Shown: positions 35,630-44,623, counted from the stretch's first letter. The stretch: 58,261 nt of DNA from CAYJPA01 sp964371945 (GCA_964371945.1 CAYJPA010000029.1:1-58261); one strand, 5' to 3'. The notes: generated by a model not told the origin, from the sequence alone. Translations and numbers: made by a program.

Positions 35630-36304
35630 ATGGACCAGGCGGACGTGATCGAAGTGAGCCGCGTCGAACGGCGCTGCTTCGAAAATCCGTGGCCGTCGTC
35701 CGCCTACCGCCGCGAGATCAGGAATCCCCGCCAAAACTACTATGTCGTTCTTCGCGCCCATCCTGACGAGTCCCCGAACGGAATCGAGCACGCTCGTCCA
35801 GGGTTCAACCCATCGCGTTTGACCGACAGCATCTGGTCACGTTTGCCCATCCGTCATTTGCCGAGACGAGCCGGATTCGCGATGGAAGGACCGCACATCG
35901 CCGGCTTTGCCGGGATGTGGACGGTCTACGACGAAGCGCACATCACCACGATCGGCGTCGACCCGCACTATCGCGGCCGTGGGTTCGGCGAACTTCTGTT
36001 GCTCGCTTTGTTCGACGAGGCTGTTCGTCGCGGCTCCACCTGGCTAACGCTGGAAGTGCGGGTTTCGAACAACGTCGCCAAGAATCTCTATGCCAAGTAC
36101 GGCATGTCCGCGCAAAGCACGCGAGCACGGTACTACAGCGACAATGGTGAAGACGCGTATGTCATGTGGTCTCGATCGTTGCGAGACACGGACTATCTCG
36201 CCGAGATCGAGGAGCTTCGGATGACGTTGAGTGAACGATTGGGACCCGATGTCGAGGTGCCAGATGCGCCGAACAACCCGTGGGATCGATCGGGTCCACA
36301 TTAG
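35630..36304 (+). CDS. rimI: RimI-like N-acetyltransferase
   Basis: A GNAT-fold protein of at least 224 residues. The acetyl-CoA loop is DPHYRGRGFGELLL and the C-terminal strand NNVAKNLYAKYGM. It normally acetylates ribosomal protein S18 and is often placed between tsaB and tsaD. Two oddities: about 45 extra residues between strands 2 and 4 (roughly 45-90) and a 40-residue tail. The first strand appears to lie before this ATG (ATRFRVEEM in frame from 35606); the only start-like codon there is an ATT at 35600 with AAGGA six bases upstream. Confidence 0.85.
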   Translation: MDQADVIEVSRVERRCFENPWPSSAYRREIRNPRQNYYVVLRAHPDESPNGIEHARPGFNPSRLTDSIWSRLPIRHLPRRAGFAMEGPHIAGFAGMWTVYDEAHITTIGVDPHYRGRGFGELLLLALFDEAVRRGSTWLTLEVRVSNNVAKNLYAKYGMSAQSTRARYYSDNGEDAYVMWSRSLRDTDYLAEIEELRMTLSERLGPDVEVPDAPNNPWDRSGPH

Positions 36305-36315
36305 GTGACCAATTC

Positions 36316-37407
36316 ATGAATGTTCTCGGGATTGAATCCTCGTGCGACGAAACCGCGGCTGCGGTGGTGGTCAATGGCAAACGTGTGCTGTCGAATGTGA
36401 TCGCCTCCCAGATCGCGCTGCATCGTTCACACGGCGGGATTGTGCCGGAGCTTGCGGCGCGGGGACACATCACCGCAATTGTGCCGGTGGTCGAGGCCGC
36501 GCTTGCGGAAGCACATCTCGAGAAGCCGGCAATTGATGCAATCGCGGTCACCGCTGGTCCGGGCCTTGCCGGATCGTTGTTGGTCGGGGTCAATTTCGCC
36601 AAGGCGCTGGCATATGCGCTCAACAAACCCCTGATCCCGGTTAATCACCTCGAGGGTCACATTTACGCCAACTGGTTGACATTTCCCGGCGCAGAGCGCG
36701 TCGAGCCGCCCGTGTTCCCGGTTGTGTGTCTGCTCGTTTCGGGTGGACACACCGAGCTCATCCTGATGACGGATCACCGTGAGTATCGCCACCTGGGGCG
36801 GACGCTCGACGATGCGGCGGGCGAGGCATTCGACAAGGGCGCCAGGTTGCTCGGTCTCGGTTACCCAGGAGGTCCCGCGATACAGGAAGCGGCAAAACAC
36901 GGCCGTGACGGCAAATTCACGTTGCCGCGCGCCTGGCTTGGAGATAGCTATGATTTCAGCTTTTCCGGACTGAAAACGTCGTTGCTCCGGATTACAGAGT
37001 CCTATCGACTCCCGCAAAAGGAACCGATCGAGCGTCGAACGGACTTGCCGTTCGTCGAGCATCGGCCCGCGGCTTATTCCGAGGACTTACCCGCGGCGGA
37101 CCTGGCCGCGGCCTATCAATCCGCGGTCGCAGAGGTGTTGGCGGTCAAAACGGTGCGGGCGGCGATTGCCTTCAACGCCAAGACGATCGTGCTTGCCGGC
37201 GGGGTCGCGGCCAATGTGGCACTTCGAAAGCGGCTTCAGAGCGAGCTTGGCAACCAGGGCGATCGCCGCATCGCCTGTCGCTATCCACCCTTTGCACTTT
37301 GCACCGACAATGCCGCCATGATTGCCGGCGCGGCCGCATATGCGATCAAGGATGGCGTTCAAGGCGGTTGGGAGGTGGACGTCAGTCCGCGCTTGCCGTT
37401 GATGTGA
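36316..37407 (+). CDS. tsaD: tRNA t6A transferase TsaD
   Basis: A 363-residue TsaD, the metal-dependent enzyme that transfers threonylcarbamoyl to A37 of tRNA. Metal ligands H111 and H115 (VNHLEGH) and the later CTDNAAM aspartate are present, as are LGIESSCDETAAAVV and SGGHTELI. AGGTGA lies eight bases upstream. It starts 11 bases after rimI and closes the t6A group. Confidence 0.97.
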   Translation: MNVLGIESSCDETAAAVVVNGKRVLSNVIASQIALHRSHGGIVPELAARGHITAIVPVVEAALAEAHLEKPAIDAIAVTAGPGLAGSLLVGVNFAKALAYALNKPLIPVNHLEGHIYANWLTFPGAERVEPPVFPVVCLLVSGGHTELILMTDHREYRHLGRTLDDAAGEAFDKGARLLGLGYPGGPAIQEAAKHGRDGKFTLPRAWLGDSYDFSFSGLKTSLLRITESYRLPQKEPIERRTDLPFVEHRPAAYSEDLPAADLAAAYQSAVAEVLAVKTVRAAIAFNAKTIVLAGGVAANVALRKRLQSELGNQGDRRIACRYPPFALCTDNAAMIAGAAAYAIKDGVQGGWEVDVSPRLPLM

Positions 37408-37502
37408 ATGGTTCCTGGGCATTCAGGCGGTTCGCGACTCGTGGCATGCGGTCGCTGATGGTCAAGGATAACGATTATGAAAGGGCAAAGGTACTCCTCG
37501 AT

Positions 37503-38315
37503 ATGTCGATGAATCAGATTCCACCGGGCGCCTTGGATGTCGCCGTGCAGACCGCACGGGGTGCGGGCGAGATCCTTCGCGAAAAGCTCGGCCTCGTTAC
37601 GATTGAGTACAAGGGTACGGTCGACCTCGTCACCGACGCCGACCGCGCCTCGGAAACCCTGATCGCGAGAAGGCTGTCGGAGGCGTTTCCGGATCACCGG
37701 CTTGTCGGGGAAGAGGGTATCGCTCGGACGAGTGGAGCGGGCGCCGATGCGCCGTATGCCTGGATCGTCGATCCGTTGGACGGCACGACGAATTTCGCGC
37801 ATGGCTACCCCCATTTTGGAGTGTCGATCGCGCTCGCGCACATGGGGAACGTCATACTCGGTGTCCTCTATGATCCGATGCGGGACGAGCTCTTCGTCGC
37901 GGAGCAAGGACGCGGTTCCAGCCTCAATGGCAAACCGATCTTTGTTTCGAACGTCAACACACTGATCAGGTCGCTCTTGGCAACGGGCTTCTCCTATGAT
38001 CTCTCCGAACGCGCTGGTCAGCTCGACATATGGGCCGCGATTCAAGCCAATACACAGGGTATCCGGCGAGACGGGGCCGCGGCGCTCAATCTGTGCTACA
38101 TCGCGGCCGGGCGGCTCGACGGCTTTTGGGAGCGGCCGCTTCAGCCATGGGACATGGCAGCTGGATCGTTGCTCATCCAGGAGGCCGGCGGAGTCGTAAC
38201 TGATTACACTGGCGGTGTCTTTGACCCGTTTGGCGACGGCGTGATCGCCGGCAACGCGGCGATTCATGCCGAAATTCTCGAGATCGTAGCAGCGCGAGTG
38301 GCACAACGCTCCTGA
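37503..38315 (+). CDS. Inositol-monophosphatase-family phosphatase
   Basis: A 270-residue Mg-dependent, Li-sensitive-type phosphatase. The metal site is complete: GEEG (E70-E71), DPLDGTTNF (D90, D93) and WDMAAG (D217). It removes phosphate from myo-inositol-1-phosphate or a related compound such as PAP or histidinol phosphate; the sequence cannot separate these. Start is uncertain: 37458 and 37509 are alternatives, and only a weak AAAGG precedes 37503. Confidence 0.9.
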   Translation: MSMNQIPPGALDVAVQTARGAGEILREKLGLVTIEYKGTVDLVTDADRASETLIARRLSEAFPDHRLVGEEGIARTSGAGADAPYAWIVDPLDGTTNFAHGYPHFGVSIALAHMGNVILGVLYDPMRDELFVAEQGRGSSLNGKPIFVSNVNTLIRSLLATGFSYDLSERAGQLDIWAAIQANTQGIRRDGAAALNLCYIAAGRLDGFWERPLQPWDMAAGSLLIQEAGGVVTDYTGGVFDPFGDGVIAGNAAIHAEILEIVAARVAQRS

Positions 38316-38390
38316 TGACGTCTTGGACGCATCGAAGCGCGGTCGTGCGGTCTGTAGGTCGCATTCTCATCACGATTGTGGAAAGCGGCG

Positions 38391-38831
38391 ATGGATCTTC
38401 CTGACGAACAATTCAACGATCGGATGCAGGACGCGATCCGGGGAGCGGAGATCCTGAGTCTCTTCTTTGTCCGGGCCGGCAAGTCCTTGATTTTGGATTT
38501 CCGGCAAGAACCGGGAACGGACGCGGCGGTGCTCTTGGACGACATCGTTTCGACCCCGCGGGCGAGGCTACAGTCGTTTCGGCGACTCCGGCCCGGGTTG
38601 CCTCTGCCGGAACGGCTGACCCTGGCGCCGTGGACGAGCGCCGTCCGCGATTTTCGAGCGCTGGGGCTACTCGACGAAACGCTTGCTCGCTGCGAGCGTG
38701 AAGGCGGACCGGACTTGAAAGGTACGGCGGAACGCGCGTTCCAGCGGTTGGAATTGCTCGAACGAAAGTACCTTCGGGACCTTGTGCGGGGTGCGGGTAT
38801 GGAGACAATCTGGCAACGGAGCGATCCGTAG
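38391..38831 (+). CDS. Conserved-looking hypothetical protein
   Basis: A 146-residue protein of unknown family, soluble and mostly helical, rich in Arg, Leu and Asp (DLPDEQFNDRMQDAIRGAEI; AFQRLELLERKYLRDL). GGAAAG lies five bases before the ATG at 38391; the frame also allows GTG at 38376. It sits 17 bases before the RAM-domain gene, so the two are probably co-transcribed. Confidence 0.65.
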   Translation: MDLPDEQFNDRMQDAIRGAEILSLFFVRAGKSLILDFRQEPGTDAAVLLDDIVSTPRARLQSFRRLRPGLPLPERLTLAPWTSAVRDFRALGLLDETLARCEREGGPDLKGTAERAFQRLELLERKYLRDLVRGAGMETIWQRSDP

Positions 38832-38848
38832 CCCAAGGAGGAGCGGGT

Positions 38849-39073
38849 ATGCGTGCGTACGTTTTGATCACGATCGAAGCCGGCCGCGGTACCGATGTGC
38901 AGCAGGCCCTGCGGGATGCTGGTGTCGAACAAGTCGACCAGGTGGCGGGAACGTACGATGTGGTTGCGGTAATCGAGGGCGACGATCCGCGGCGCATAGG
39001 TGAGCTGGTGATCGGCAAGATCCAGCGCACCGAAGGAGTTGTGAGCACGGTAACGCTGCTCACGATTGGCTAA
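38849..39073 (+). CDS. Stand-alone Lrp/AsnC ligand-binding (RAM) domain protein
   Basis: A 74-residue protein that is just the effector domain of Lrp/AsnC regulators (RAYVLITIEAGRGTDVQQAL; GTYDVVAVIEGDD). The DNA-binding helix-turn-helix is absent. Such proteins form ring-shaped oligomers and bind amino acids. AAGGAGG lies seven bases before the ATG. Confidence 0.9.
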   Translation: MRAYVLITIEAGRGTDVQQALRDAGVEQVDQVAGTYDVVAVIEGDDPRRIGELVIGKIQRTEGVVSTVTLLTIG

Positions 39074-39094
39074 TTCGAAGCGAACGAGGATGAT

Positions 39095-39955
39095 TTGGCA
39101 TCGATGGTAGACGCGACCCACACATTCCGGCAGAGGGAAGCCGAAACGAACGGAAGCTCCGACGAGCGGCTTCGCGAAGAGCGCAAACGATACACGACGC
39201 AATTGCAGCGTCGTGCGCAGGCGCACGTAACCGCGGAACTGGGGTCCGTTACCACTGAAGAAGACACTGATCGCCAGGTGACGATGCTCGTGCGGCACGC
39301 GCTCGAAAGCACCGGGGCCCGGCGCGTCTCTCTGCTCCGGCCGATTCCGCGGGGACGCCGCTGGCATGTCGCCACCGTGCTAAACGACGGGTGTTTCTAC
39401 TATGGATTGGTCGCGCCGGAAGCGCTGGTTTTGCCCCTCGCGGCATGCGAGCGCAAAATGCCGGTGTTACTTAGCGCCGACACGCCGTGCGATCCGGCGC
39501 TTCCCCGGCCGTCGGAACTGGGTATCAAAACCTATGTAGGTGTCCCCATCGTCGTCGCCGGCCGCTCGATCGCGGTCGTTGAGGCGGTCGACATCGCGCG
39601 GCCAGAGGATCTGGAGCTCCACGCGACCACGCTCGAGAATGCGGTTTCCGCGTTGGCCGACCGCCTGGCGACCGAAAGCCAGCGAGATGTTTGGCAGGGG
39701 TCGGACTCGCTCGGGAACAAGCTTTCCGAAAGCAGTGTGCTCGATCTCGTGCTTCGACCTGAGAACGAAGGCGAGGATTCGATCGAAATCACCCCGGCAG
39801 AATGGTCGATCCTGCACCTGCTCGATGGCGAGCGACAGCTCGGAGCGGTCGCTCATTCCGCGGGATTGACCTTTGCCCAGACTAGCGAGTTGGCGGAATC
39901 CATTCTTGATCGCGGTCTCGCTAGAATCGGACGGGAGAACAGGCGCCGCGTTTAG
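39095..39955 (+). CDS. GAF-like domain protein with C-terminal winged-helix-like region
   Basis: A 286-residue protein. A charged coiled N-terminus (20-50) leads to a GAF-like domain (about 60-190: ARRVSLLRPI; IKTYVGVPIVVAGRSIAVVE), then after a linker a DUF4388-like winged helix (about 235-282: ITPAEWSILHLLDGERQLGA). It looks like a signal-sensing protein without an output enzyme. The TTG at 39095 has GAGG five bases upstream; ATG 39104 is possible. It lies between the RAM-domain and cyclic-di-AMP-receptor genes. Confidence 0.7.
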   Translation: MASMVDATHTFRQREAETNGSSDERLREERKRYTTQLQRRAQAHVTAELGSVTTEEDTDRQVTMLVRHALESTGARRVSLLRPIPRGRRWHVATVLNDGCFYYGLVAPEALVLPLAACERKMPVLLSADTPCDPALPRPSELGIKTYVGVPIVVAGRSIAVVEAVDIARPEDLELHATTLENAVSALADRLATESQRDVWQGSDSLGNKLSESSVLDLVLRPENEGEDSIEITPAEWSILHLLDGERQLGAVAHSAGLTFAQTSELAESILDRGLARIGRENRRRV

Positions 39956-40126
39956 TCGACCGATTTTCCAAATACTGAGTCGACAATTTAGTCGCTTTTC
40001 CCACGGAATGGCCGGTTTCGTCTGATAGACTGCCGGTGCCTGACTCGCCGGCTGCGAACGGGGCTACGCGATGTGGCGTGCCTCAAGCCGGTTAGGCGCC
40101 AACGGCAGGCGCGAATGGAGGCAGAT

Positions 40127-40456
40127 GTGAAGCTTGTCATTGCCATCGTTCAGGACGAGGACATGGATAGTTTGACCGAGGCATTGATCGCCGCCGGTCA
40201 TCGATTCACCAAAGTCAGCACAACCGGATCGTTTTTGAGGACCGGGAACTCGAGCCTACTGATCGGTGTCGAGGATGAGGCTGTCGAGCCGGTGCTCGCA
40301 ATCCTCAAACGCACCTGCAGACGGCGAACGCAGATTGCAGTGCCCTATTCACCGGCACTCGAACCTGGGCTGCTCTACATGCCGGAGAACTTCGAAGTCG
40401 AAGTCGGTGGGGCGGTCGTCTTTGTCGCCAATGTTTCACGATTCGAGCGGTTGTAA
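40127..40456 (+). CDS. pstA: Cyclic-di-AMP receptor of the PstA/DarA family
   Basis: A 109-residue PII-like protein (DUF970). It begins KLVIAIVQDEDMDSLTEAL and carries TTGSFLRTGNSSLLIGVEDE, the conserved nucleotide-binding segment. Family members are trimers that bind cyclic di-AMP. The start is the GTG at 40127: GGAGG lies five bases upstream and the protein then starts like its family. The diadenylate cyclase is not in the window. Target unknown. Confidence 0.93.
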   Translation: MKLVIAIVQDEDMDSLTEALIAAGHRFTKVSTTGSFLRTGNSSLLIGVEDEAVEPVLAILKRTCRRRTQIAVPYSPALEPGLLYMPENFEVEVGGAVVFVANVSRFERL

Positions 40457-40477
40457 GCACGAGAAAGGAAGTTCGGC

Positions 40478-41668
40478 GTGTCGTTGAGTGTTTGGACGGA
40501 TCGGGTCGATCGCTCCGGGATCATTCGAATTGCGAGAGACCTGATCGCGATACCCAGCACCTCCGGCGACGAGCTCGGGGTCATGGAATTCGTCGACGGT
40601 TGGTGCACTGCCCGCGGCCTTGACACGACCGTCGTCGCCAAAGACCCCAGACGCCCCAACATCGTAATAAGCATAGGCGACGCGACAGTGGGTCCCACGA
40701 TCGCGATGAACGGCCACCTGGACACTGTGCCCGTCTCAGATGCCGCGGCCTGGCAGACGGATCCGTACACCCCGACGGTCAGCGCGGACGGCACGCGCTT
40801 GTTCGGTCGTGGCGCCTCGGATATGAAAGCATCGACCGGCGTGATGCTCTACTTGCTGGATCTCCTGAAGGATGTTCCGCTCAAAGGATGCCTGCAGGCC
40901 CACATCGTTTCCGATGAGGAGACCAGTGCTGTCTTCGGAACGGTGCATGTGTTGGACGAAATCACCGCGGGACGGCTTCCTCGCCCAGATTACTGCTTCA
41001 TCGGCGAAAAGAGCGACCTCAAGGTCCGGAACGCTGAACGAGGCATTCTTGGGTTCGAAGTCACATTCCATGGCCGTGCCACCCACACCGCCGCGGCCCG
41101 TGCGACCGGCATCAACGCGATCGCGAAAGCGGCGAAGGGCGTGCTCGCGCTCGAGCGGGATTTGGACAAGTACCATCCCTCGGTGGGCAAGCCGGTTATT
41201 AGCGTGAACTCGATCCATGCCGGTGTCGCCCATAACGTGGTTCCCGGCGAATGCAAGATCGAAATCGATCGCCGCTTGATCCCGGGCGAGACGAAGGAAT
41301 CGGTGACGGCCGAGGTGCGGGCGACGCTCGACGCCGTCGCCGCTGAGGACCCGAACTTCCGGTATACGCTCGTCGTTGATCCGCGCAACGACTACATCCC
41401 CGCCAATATCACCGAAGACTCATCGCCATTCCTGCAAGCGATCTGGGAAAGCGTGCGCGACGTGACGGGCAAAGAGCCGGAGTACTTTGTGCAATGGGCC
41501 GGCGCGACCGACGGCCGGTTCTACCGGCTGGCTGGTATCGACACGGTCGGTTTCGGACCCGGCGGCGAGAACGCCCACGGCGCCAACGAAGCCGTCTTCA
41601 TCGACGACCTCGTGGTCGAAGCGCGAGTCCTTGCGGAAACCGTCACCCGCATCCTTGGCGCTGTGTAA
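40478..41668 (+). CDS. M20-family metallohydrolase (YgeY-like)
   Basis: A 396-residue M20 peptidase/deacylase with a two-zinc active site: NGHLDTVPV, GRGASDMKAS and SDEETSAVFG, plus a dimerisation domain (FEVTFHGRATHTAAARATG). Close to YgeY-type hydrolases. It would cleave a small N-acyl or dipeptide compound in the cytosol. GTG start with AAAGGAAG upstream. It follows the PstA gene at 21 bp. Confidence 0.9.
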   Translation: MSLSVWTDRVDRSGIIRIARDLIAIPSTSGDELGVMEFVDGWCTARGLDTTVVAKDPRRPNIVISIGDATVGPTIAMNGHLDTVPVSDAAAWQTDPYTPTVSADGTRLFGRGASDMKASTGVMLYLLDLLKDVPLKGCLQAHIVSDEETSAVFGTVHVLDEITAGRLPRPDYCFIGEKSDLKVRNAERGILGFEVTFHGRATHTAAARATGINAIAKAAKGVLALERDLDKYHPSVGKPVISVNSIHAGVAHNVVPGECKIEIDRRLIPGETKESVTAEVRATLDAVAAEDPNFRYTLVVDPRNDYIPANITEDSSPFLQAIWESVRDVTGKEPEYFVQWAGATDGRFYRLAGIDTVGFGPGGENAHGANEAVFIDDLVVEARVLAETVTRILGAV

Positions 41669-41686
41669 TCGCCTTTACTGACGAAG

Positions 41687-41770
41687 TATAATGGTTCGCC
41701 CGGCCGAGCTTACCGTACTCACACGGTGGACCGGGTGCCGGTTGACCGAATATGGTAAATCTGCCATAAT
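41687..41770 (+). promoter_or_regulatory. Toxin-antitoxin promoters with operator
   Basis: TTGACC (41742-41747), 17-bp spacer, CATAAT (41765-41770). TATGG (41751-41755) and CCATA (41764-41768) form an inverted repeat across the spacer and -10, well placed for autorepression by the antitoxin. A TATAAT (41687-41692) suggests a second start upstream. From the closer promoter the mRNA would begin only about five bases before the toxin ATG. Confidence 0.75.
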
Positions 41771-41781
41771 GGGAGACGTCG

Positions 41782-42129
41782 ATGAGGAGCCTGCGATGGG
41801 TTGCCTCGTGCAAGAAGGATATGTCGAACTTTCCCGAGGATGCGCGTCGAGAAGCGGCCTTTGCGCTGGACGATGCACTGAGAGGAATCAAGCATTCGTC
41901 AGCGAAGCCGCTGAAGGCGTTTGGTGGCGCGAGCGTGATGGAAATCCTCTGTGACAATGAGGGCGACGCATATCGAGTCGTCTATGTCACGCGATTCCCA
42001 GACGCGATTTACGTGCTCCACGCGTTTCAAAAGGAGTCCACACGTGGAAAGAAGACGCCCGATCGGCACATCGAGTTGATCCGCTCTCGACTCAAAGTAG
42101 TAGAGCAGGGTCGCGAACATGAACAGTGA
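41782..42129 (+). CDS. RelE/HigB-like toxin (Gp49 type)
   Basis: A 115-residue RelE-superfamily mRNA interferase of the phage-Gp49/HigB type. Core pieces are SCKKDMSNFPEDARREAAFA, KPLKAFGGASVMEI, YRVVYVTRFPDAIYVLHAFQ and KKTPDRHIELIRSRL. GGGAG precedes the ATG. The antitoxin gene starts 27 bases on: the toxin-first order of higBA. Confidence 0.92.
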   Translation: MRSLRWVASCKKDMSNFPEDARREAAFALDDALRGIKHSSAKPLKAFGGASVMEILCDNEGDAYRVVYVTRFPDAIYVLHAFQKESTRGKKTPDRHIELIRSRLKVVEQGREHEQ

Positions 42130-42156
42130 CACCGCGTTCAAAGACGGGAAGATGAC

Positions 42157-42558
42157 ATGCCCAAGCGTGCGAAAATCGAAGAGAGTAGTGGAAACGTATA
42201 TGCCGACCTCGGGTTCGGCAATCCCGAGCTCGAGCGGACAAAAGCCGAGCTTGCACGCGAAATCAGGTCCGTCATCGACATCCGCGGATTGACACAGGCG
42301 GAAGCTGGCGATCTCCTAGGGATCGATCAGAGCGACATATCACGGATCACACGAGGTCGCCCGGGCAGATACTCGCTCGAACGGTTGATCACGATTCTGT
42401 CGCGTCTCGACATGCGAGTCGAAATCCGCGTGCACCCGCATGAGGAGTCGGAGCTCAAGTCTTCAGGCTCTGTTCAAAGCATTCTCGAATCGACCGACGG
42501 CAGCATGCAGCAAGCGAGTATTGCTCCACGGCCAGAACTCATCGGAACACCTCCATAA
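42157..42558 (+). CDS. XRE-family antitoxin (HigA-like)
   Basis: A 133-residue helix-turn-helix protein. The HTH covers about residues 33-90 (IRGLTQAEAGDLLGIDQSDI) and ends in RLDMRVEIRVHPH as in antitoxins of this type. About 30 further residues (ESELKSSGS ... APRPELIGTPP) are low-complexity and unusual. The stop is 13 bp from the end of the convergent S9 peptidase gene. Confidence 0.92.
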   Translation: MPKRAKIEESSGNVYADLGFGNPELERTKAELAREIRSVIDIRGLTQAEAGDLLGIDQSDISRITRGRPGRYSLERLITILSRLDMRVEIRVHPHEESELKSSGSVQSILESTDGSMQQASIAPRPELIGTPP

Positions 42559-42571
42559 CCACACGTTCGGG

Positions 42572-44521
42572 TCAAGTACCGATCGGTCGGCCCTTGAGGT
42601 ACTTCGTGTACCAACCAACGAGGCGGCGCATCAAATCAAGTTGGTGGTGCCGCTCGACGATCGGGTGGCCCTCGCGCGGATACTTTACGAACTCGACCGG
42701 CACACCAAGCGATTTCAACGCCCGAAACATCTCCGCTCCCTGAGAAGGCGGAACGCGGGCGTCGGCGTCGCCGTGCAAGATCAAGGTCGGCGTTTTGCAG
42801 TTTTTGATGTGCTTCATGGCCGAGCCTTCCCAGTAGGGATCGAAATTCTCATAGGGATAGCCCGAGAAGTAGAAGAGATTGGCATCCGAAATGTCGTCGG
42901 TGCCGTGGTCTGAAATAAGGTTCGCCAGACCCGCTCCCATCATCGCCGCCTTGAAGATATCGGTCCGGGTGATCGTGATCGCGGTCAGATAGCCGCCCCA
43001 ACTCCAGCCGCCGATCCCGAGCCGGTCCTTGTCGGCAACCCCTCGCTCAACCATTGCCAGCGCACCGTTGATAAGGTCGCGGACCTCGCCGCCGCCGACA
43101 TCGTTGTAAAGCTGGCTTTGGAACTCGGCGCCACGTCCCGTGCTGCCGCGCGGGTTCGGCGCGAGCACCGCGAAGCCGTTGCTGGCCATTACCTGCGCCC
43201 AATCGTGCCAATCGAGATAGCAGTAGTCCTCCCACTGCCAGCTCGGGCCGCCGTGGACCTCGACGATCAACGGGTACCGCTTGCCTTCTTCATATCCGGC
43301 GGGGTAGGTGAGGATGCCCTCGATCTCCCAGCCGTCGCTCTCCCACGTGACGATTTCTACCTTATTCAGGCGGCCATGGAACTCCTTGCCGAGCTCAGTC
43401 ACGGCCTTCGCGTTTTCACCGGCGGAACCGATGAAGACCTCTTGCGGTGTCGTGCCGTTGGCCCAGATGACCGCAAGGCGAGCACCGTCCTTCGAGACGC
43501 TCGGTTCATGGGTGACGCTGCCGTCGCCGTGCTGACCGGAAAAACCGATCGGGGTTAGTTGAGCAGTATCGACATCGAAGATGTAGGCAAGCCCGTGTGT
43601 GCCCTCAACCGCGCGCGCGGCGACCTTGTTTGTCTGGCCGGGAATCGGCGAAATTCCTTCGATCTGGCCCTTGTAGCCGGGCAGCAGATTTCTTGGATCG
43701 GCGCCATCGGCGGGAGCCAACCAGATCGAATTGGGTGGATCCCGCCAGTGACCGTTGGATGTGACCAGAATGCCGTGGTCGACAAAAATCGGATCGCCGG
43801 GAAGCATTGCGAACGACGCAACGTGAACCGGGAGCCCACCAGCGGCCGGCACTTTCCACAGATCGCCCGGACCGCAGCTCGCATTGAGATCGTAGCCCTC
43901 GGTCGAGGTGATCGCCAGCGATTCACCGTCGTGCGACCAGGCAAACTGCCAGATTTGGCGCGTGCCGTAGGTTAATTGCCTGGCCTTGCCGGTTTCGACG
44001 TCGACGATCCAGAGGCGCCTGCGCTTGGTTTCCGTTTCGACCACGATCGTGTCGTCGCGGTCCTCTTTTCTCTTCTTCTCGTTCGCGGTTTCGGGGTCTT
44101 CACGCAGAATCGCGATCGACTTGCCGTCGGGAGACCACGCCGGCTCAGAGAGATCGCCTTCGAGCTCACCCAGTGGCTGAGCCTCGCCGCCCGCGAGCGG
44201 AATCACATAGAGCTTGCACTTTTTCCGATCCTTGTCGGCGCGATCCGAGATGAAGGCCAAACGAGAACCGTCAGGAGACCACCTTTGGTTGTGATCGTTT
44301 GCGACGCCGGAGGTGAACGCTTTGGCCGGTTCGCCGTTTCCTGACAGCCAGATGGCTTGCTCCTGATGCTCACCCTTCTTGCTAGCCGCCGACACCGTGA
44401 AGGCGACGTGCAGACCGTCGGGCGATATCCGCGGATCGTTCGGGATCAACCGGTTCGCGATCTCCTCGGGCGTGAATGGCTTGTGCTCGGCTACCACCGG
44501 TGTTTGGGTTGATGCGACCAT
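42572..44521 (-). CDS. S9-family prolyl-oligopeptidase-like peptidase
   Basis: A 649-residue serine peptidase. The N-terminal two thirds are a beta-propeller built from WSPDG-type repeats (LAFISDRADKDRKK; PAWSPDGKSIAIL). The alpha/beta-hydrolase C-terminus has the nucleophile motif GGWSWGGYL, the aspartate in HGDADARVPPSQ and the histidine in REGHPI. No signal peptide, so it acts in the cytosol on short peptides. Confidence 0.95.
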   Translation of the reverse strand: MVASTQTPVVAEHKPFTPEEIANRLIPNDPRISPDGLHVAFTVSAASKKGEHQEQAIWLSGNGEPAKAFTSGVANDHNQRWSPDGSRLAFISDRADKDRKKCKLYVIPLAGGEAQPLGELEGDLSEPAWSPDGKSIAILREDPETANEKKRKEDRDDTIVVETETKRRRLWIVDVETGKARQLTYGTRQIWQFAWSHDGESLAITSTEGYDLNASCGPGDLWKVPAAGGLPVHVASFAMLPGDPIFVDHGILVTSNGHWRDPPNSIWLAPADGADPRNLLPGYKGQIEGISPIPGQTNKVAARAVEGTHGLAYIFDVDTAQLTPIGFSGQHGDGSVTHEPSVSKDGARLAVIWANGTTPQEVFIGSAGENAKAVTELGKEFHGRLNKVEIVTWESDGWEIEGILTYPAGYEEGKRYPLIVEVHGGPSWQWEDYCYLDWHDWAQVMASNGFAVLAPNPRGSTGRGAEFQSQLYNDVGGGEVRDLINGALAMVERGVADKDRLGIGGWSWGGYLTAITITRTDIFKAAMMGAGLANLISDHGTDDISDANLFYFSGYPYENFDPYWEGSAMKHIKNCKTPTLILHGDADARVPPSQGAEMFRALKSLGVPVEFVKYPREGHPIVERHHQLDLMRRLVGWYTKYLKGRPIGT

Positions 44522-44623
44522 TAATGCAACGTGCTCCTGTTGAGATATCGGTCCAGGTGTTGGTTTCTCAGAGTTGCTAAGTGCCGCGGGATTGTAGGCC
44601 GCTAGAGACTGCCCGGCAATGTT

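Noticed and set aside
35800..35830. tRNA-like GGTTCAA motif
   Set aside because: Within the rimI coding sequence and with no acceptor or anticodon stem around it; no tRNA found in the window.
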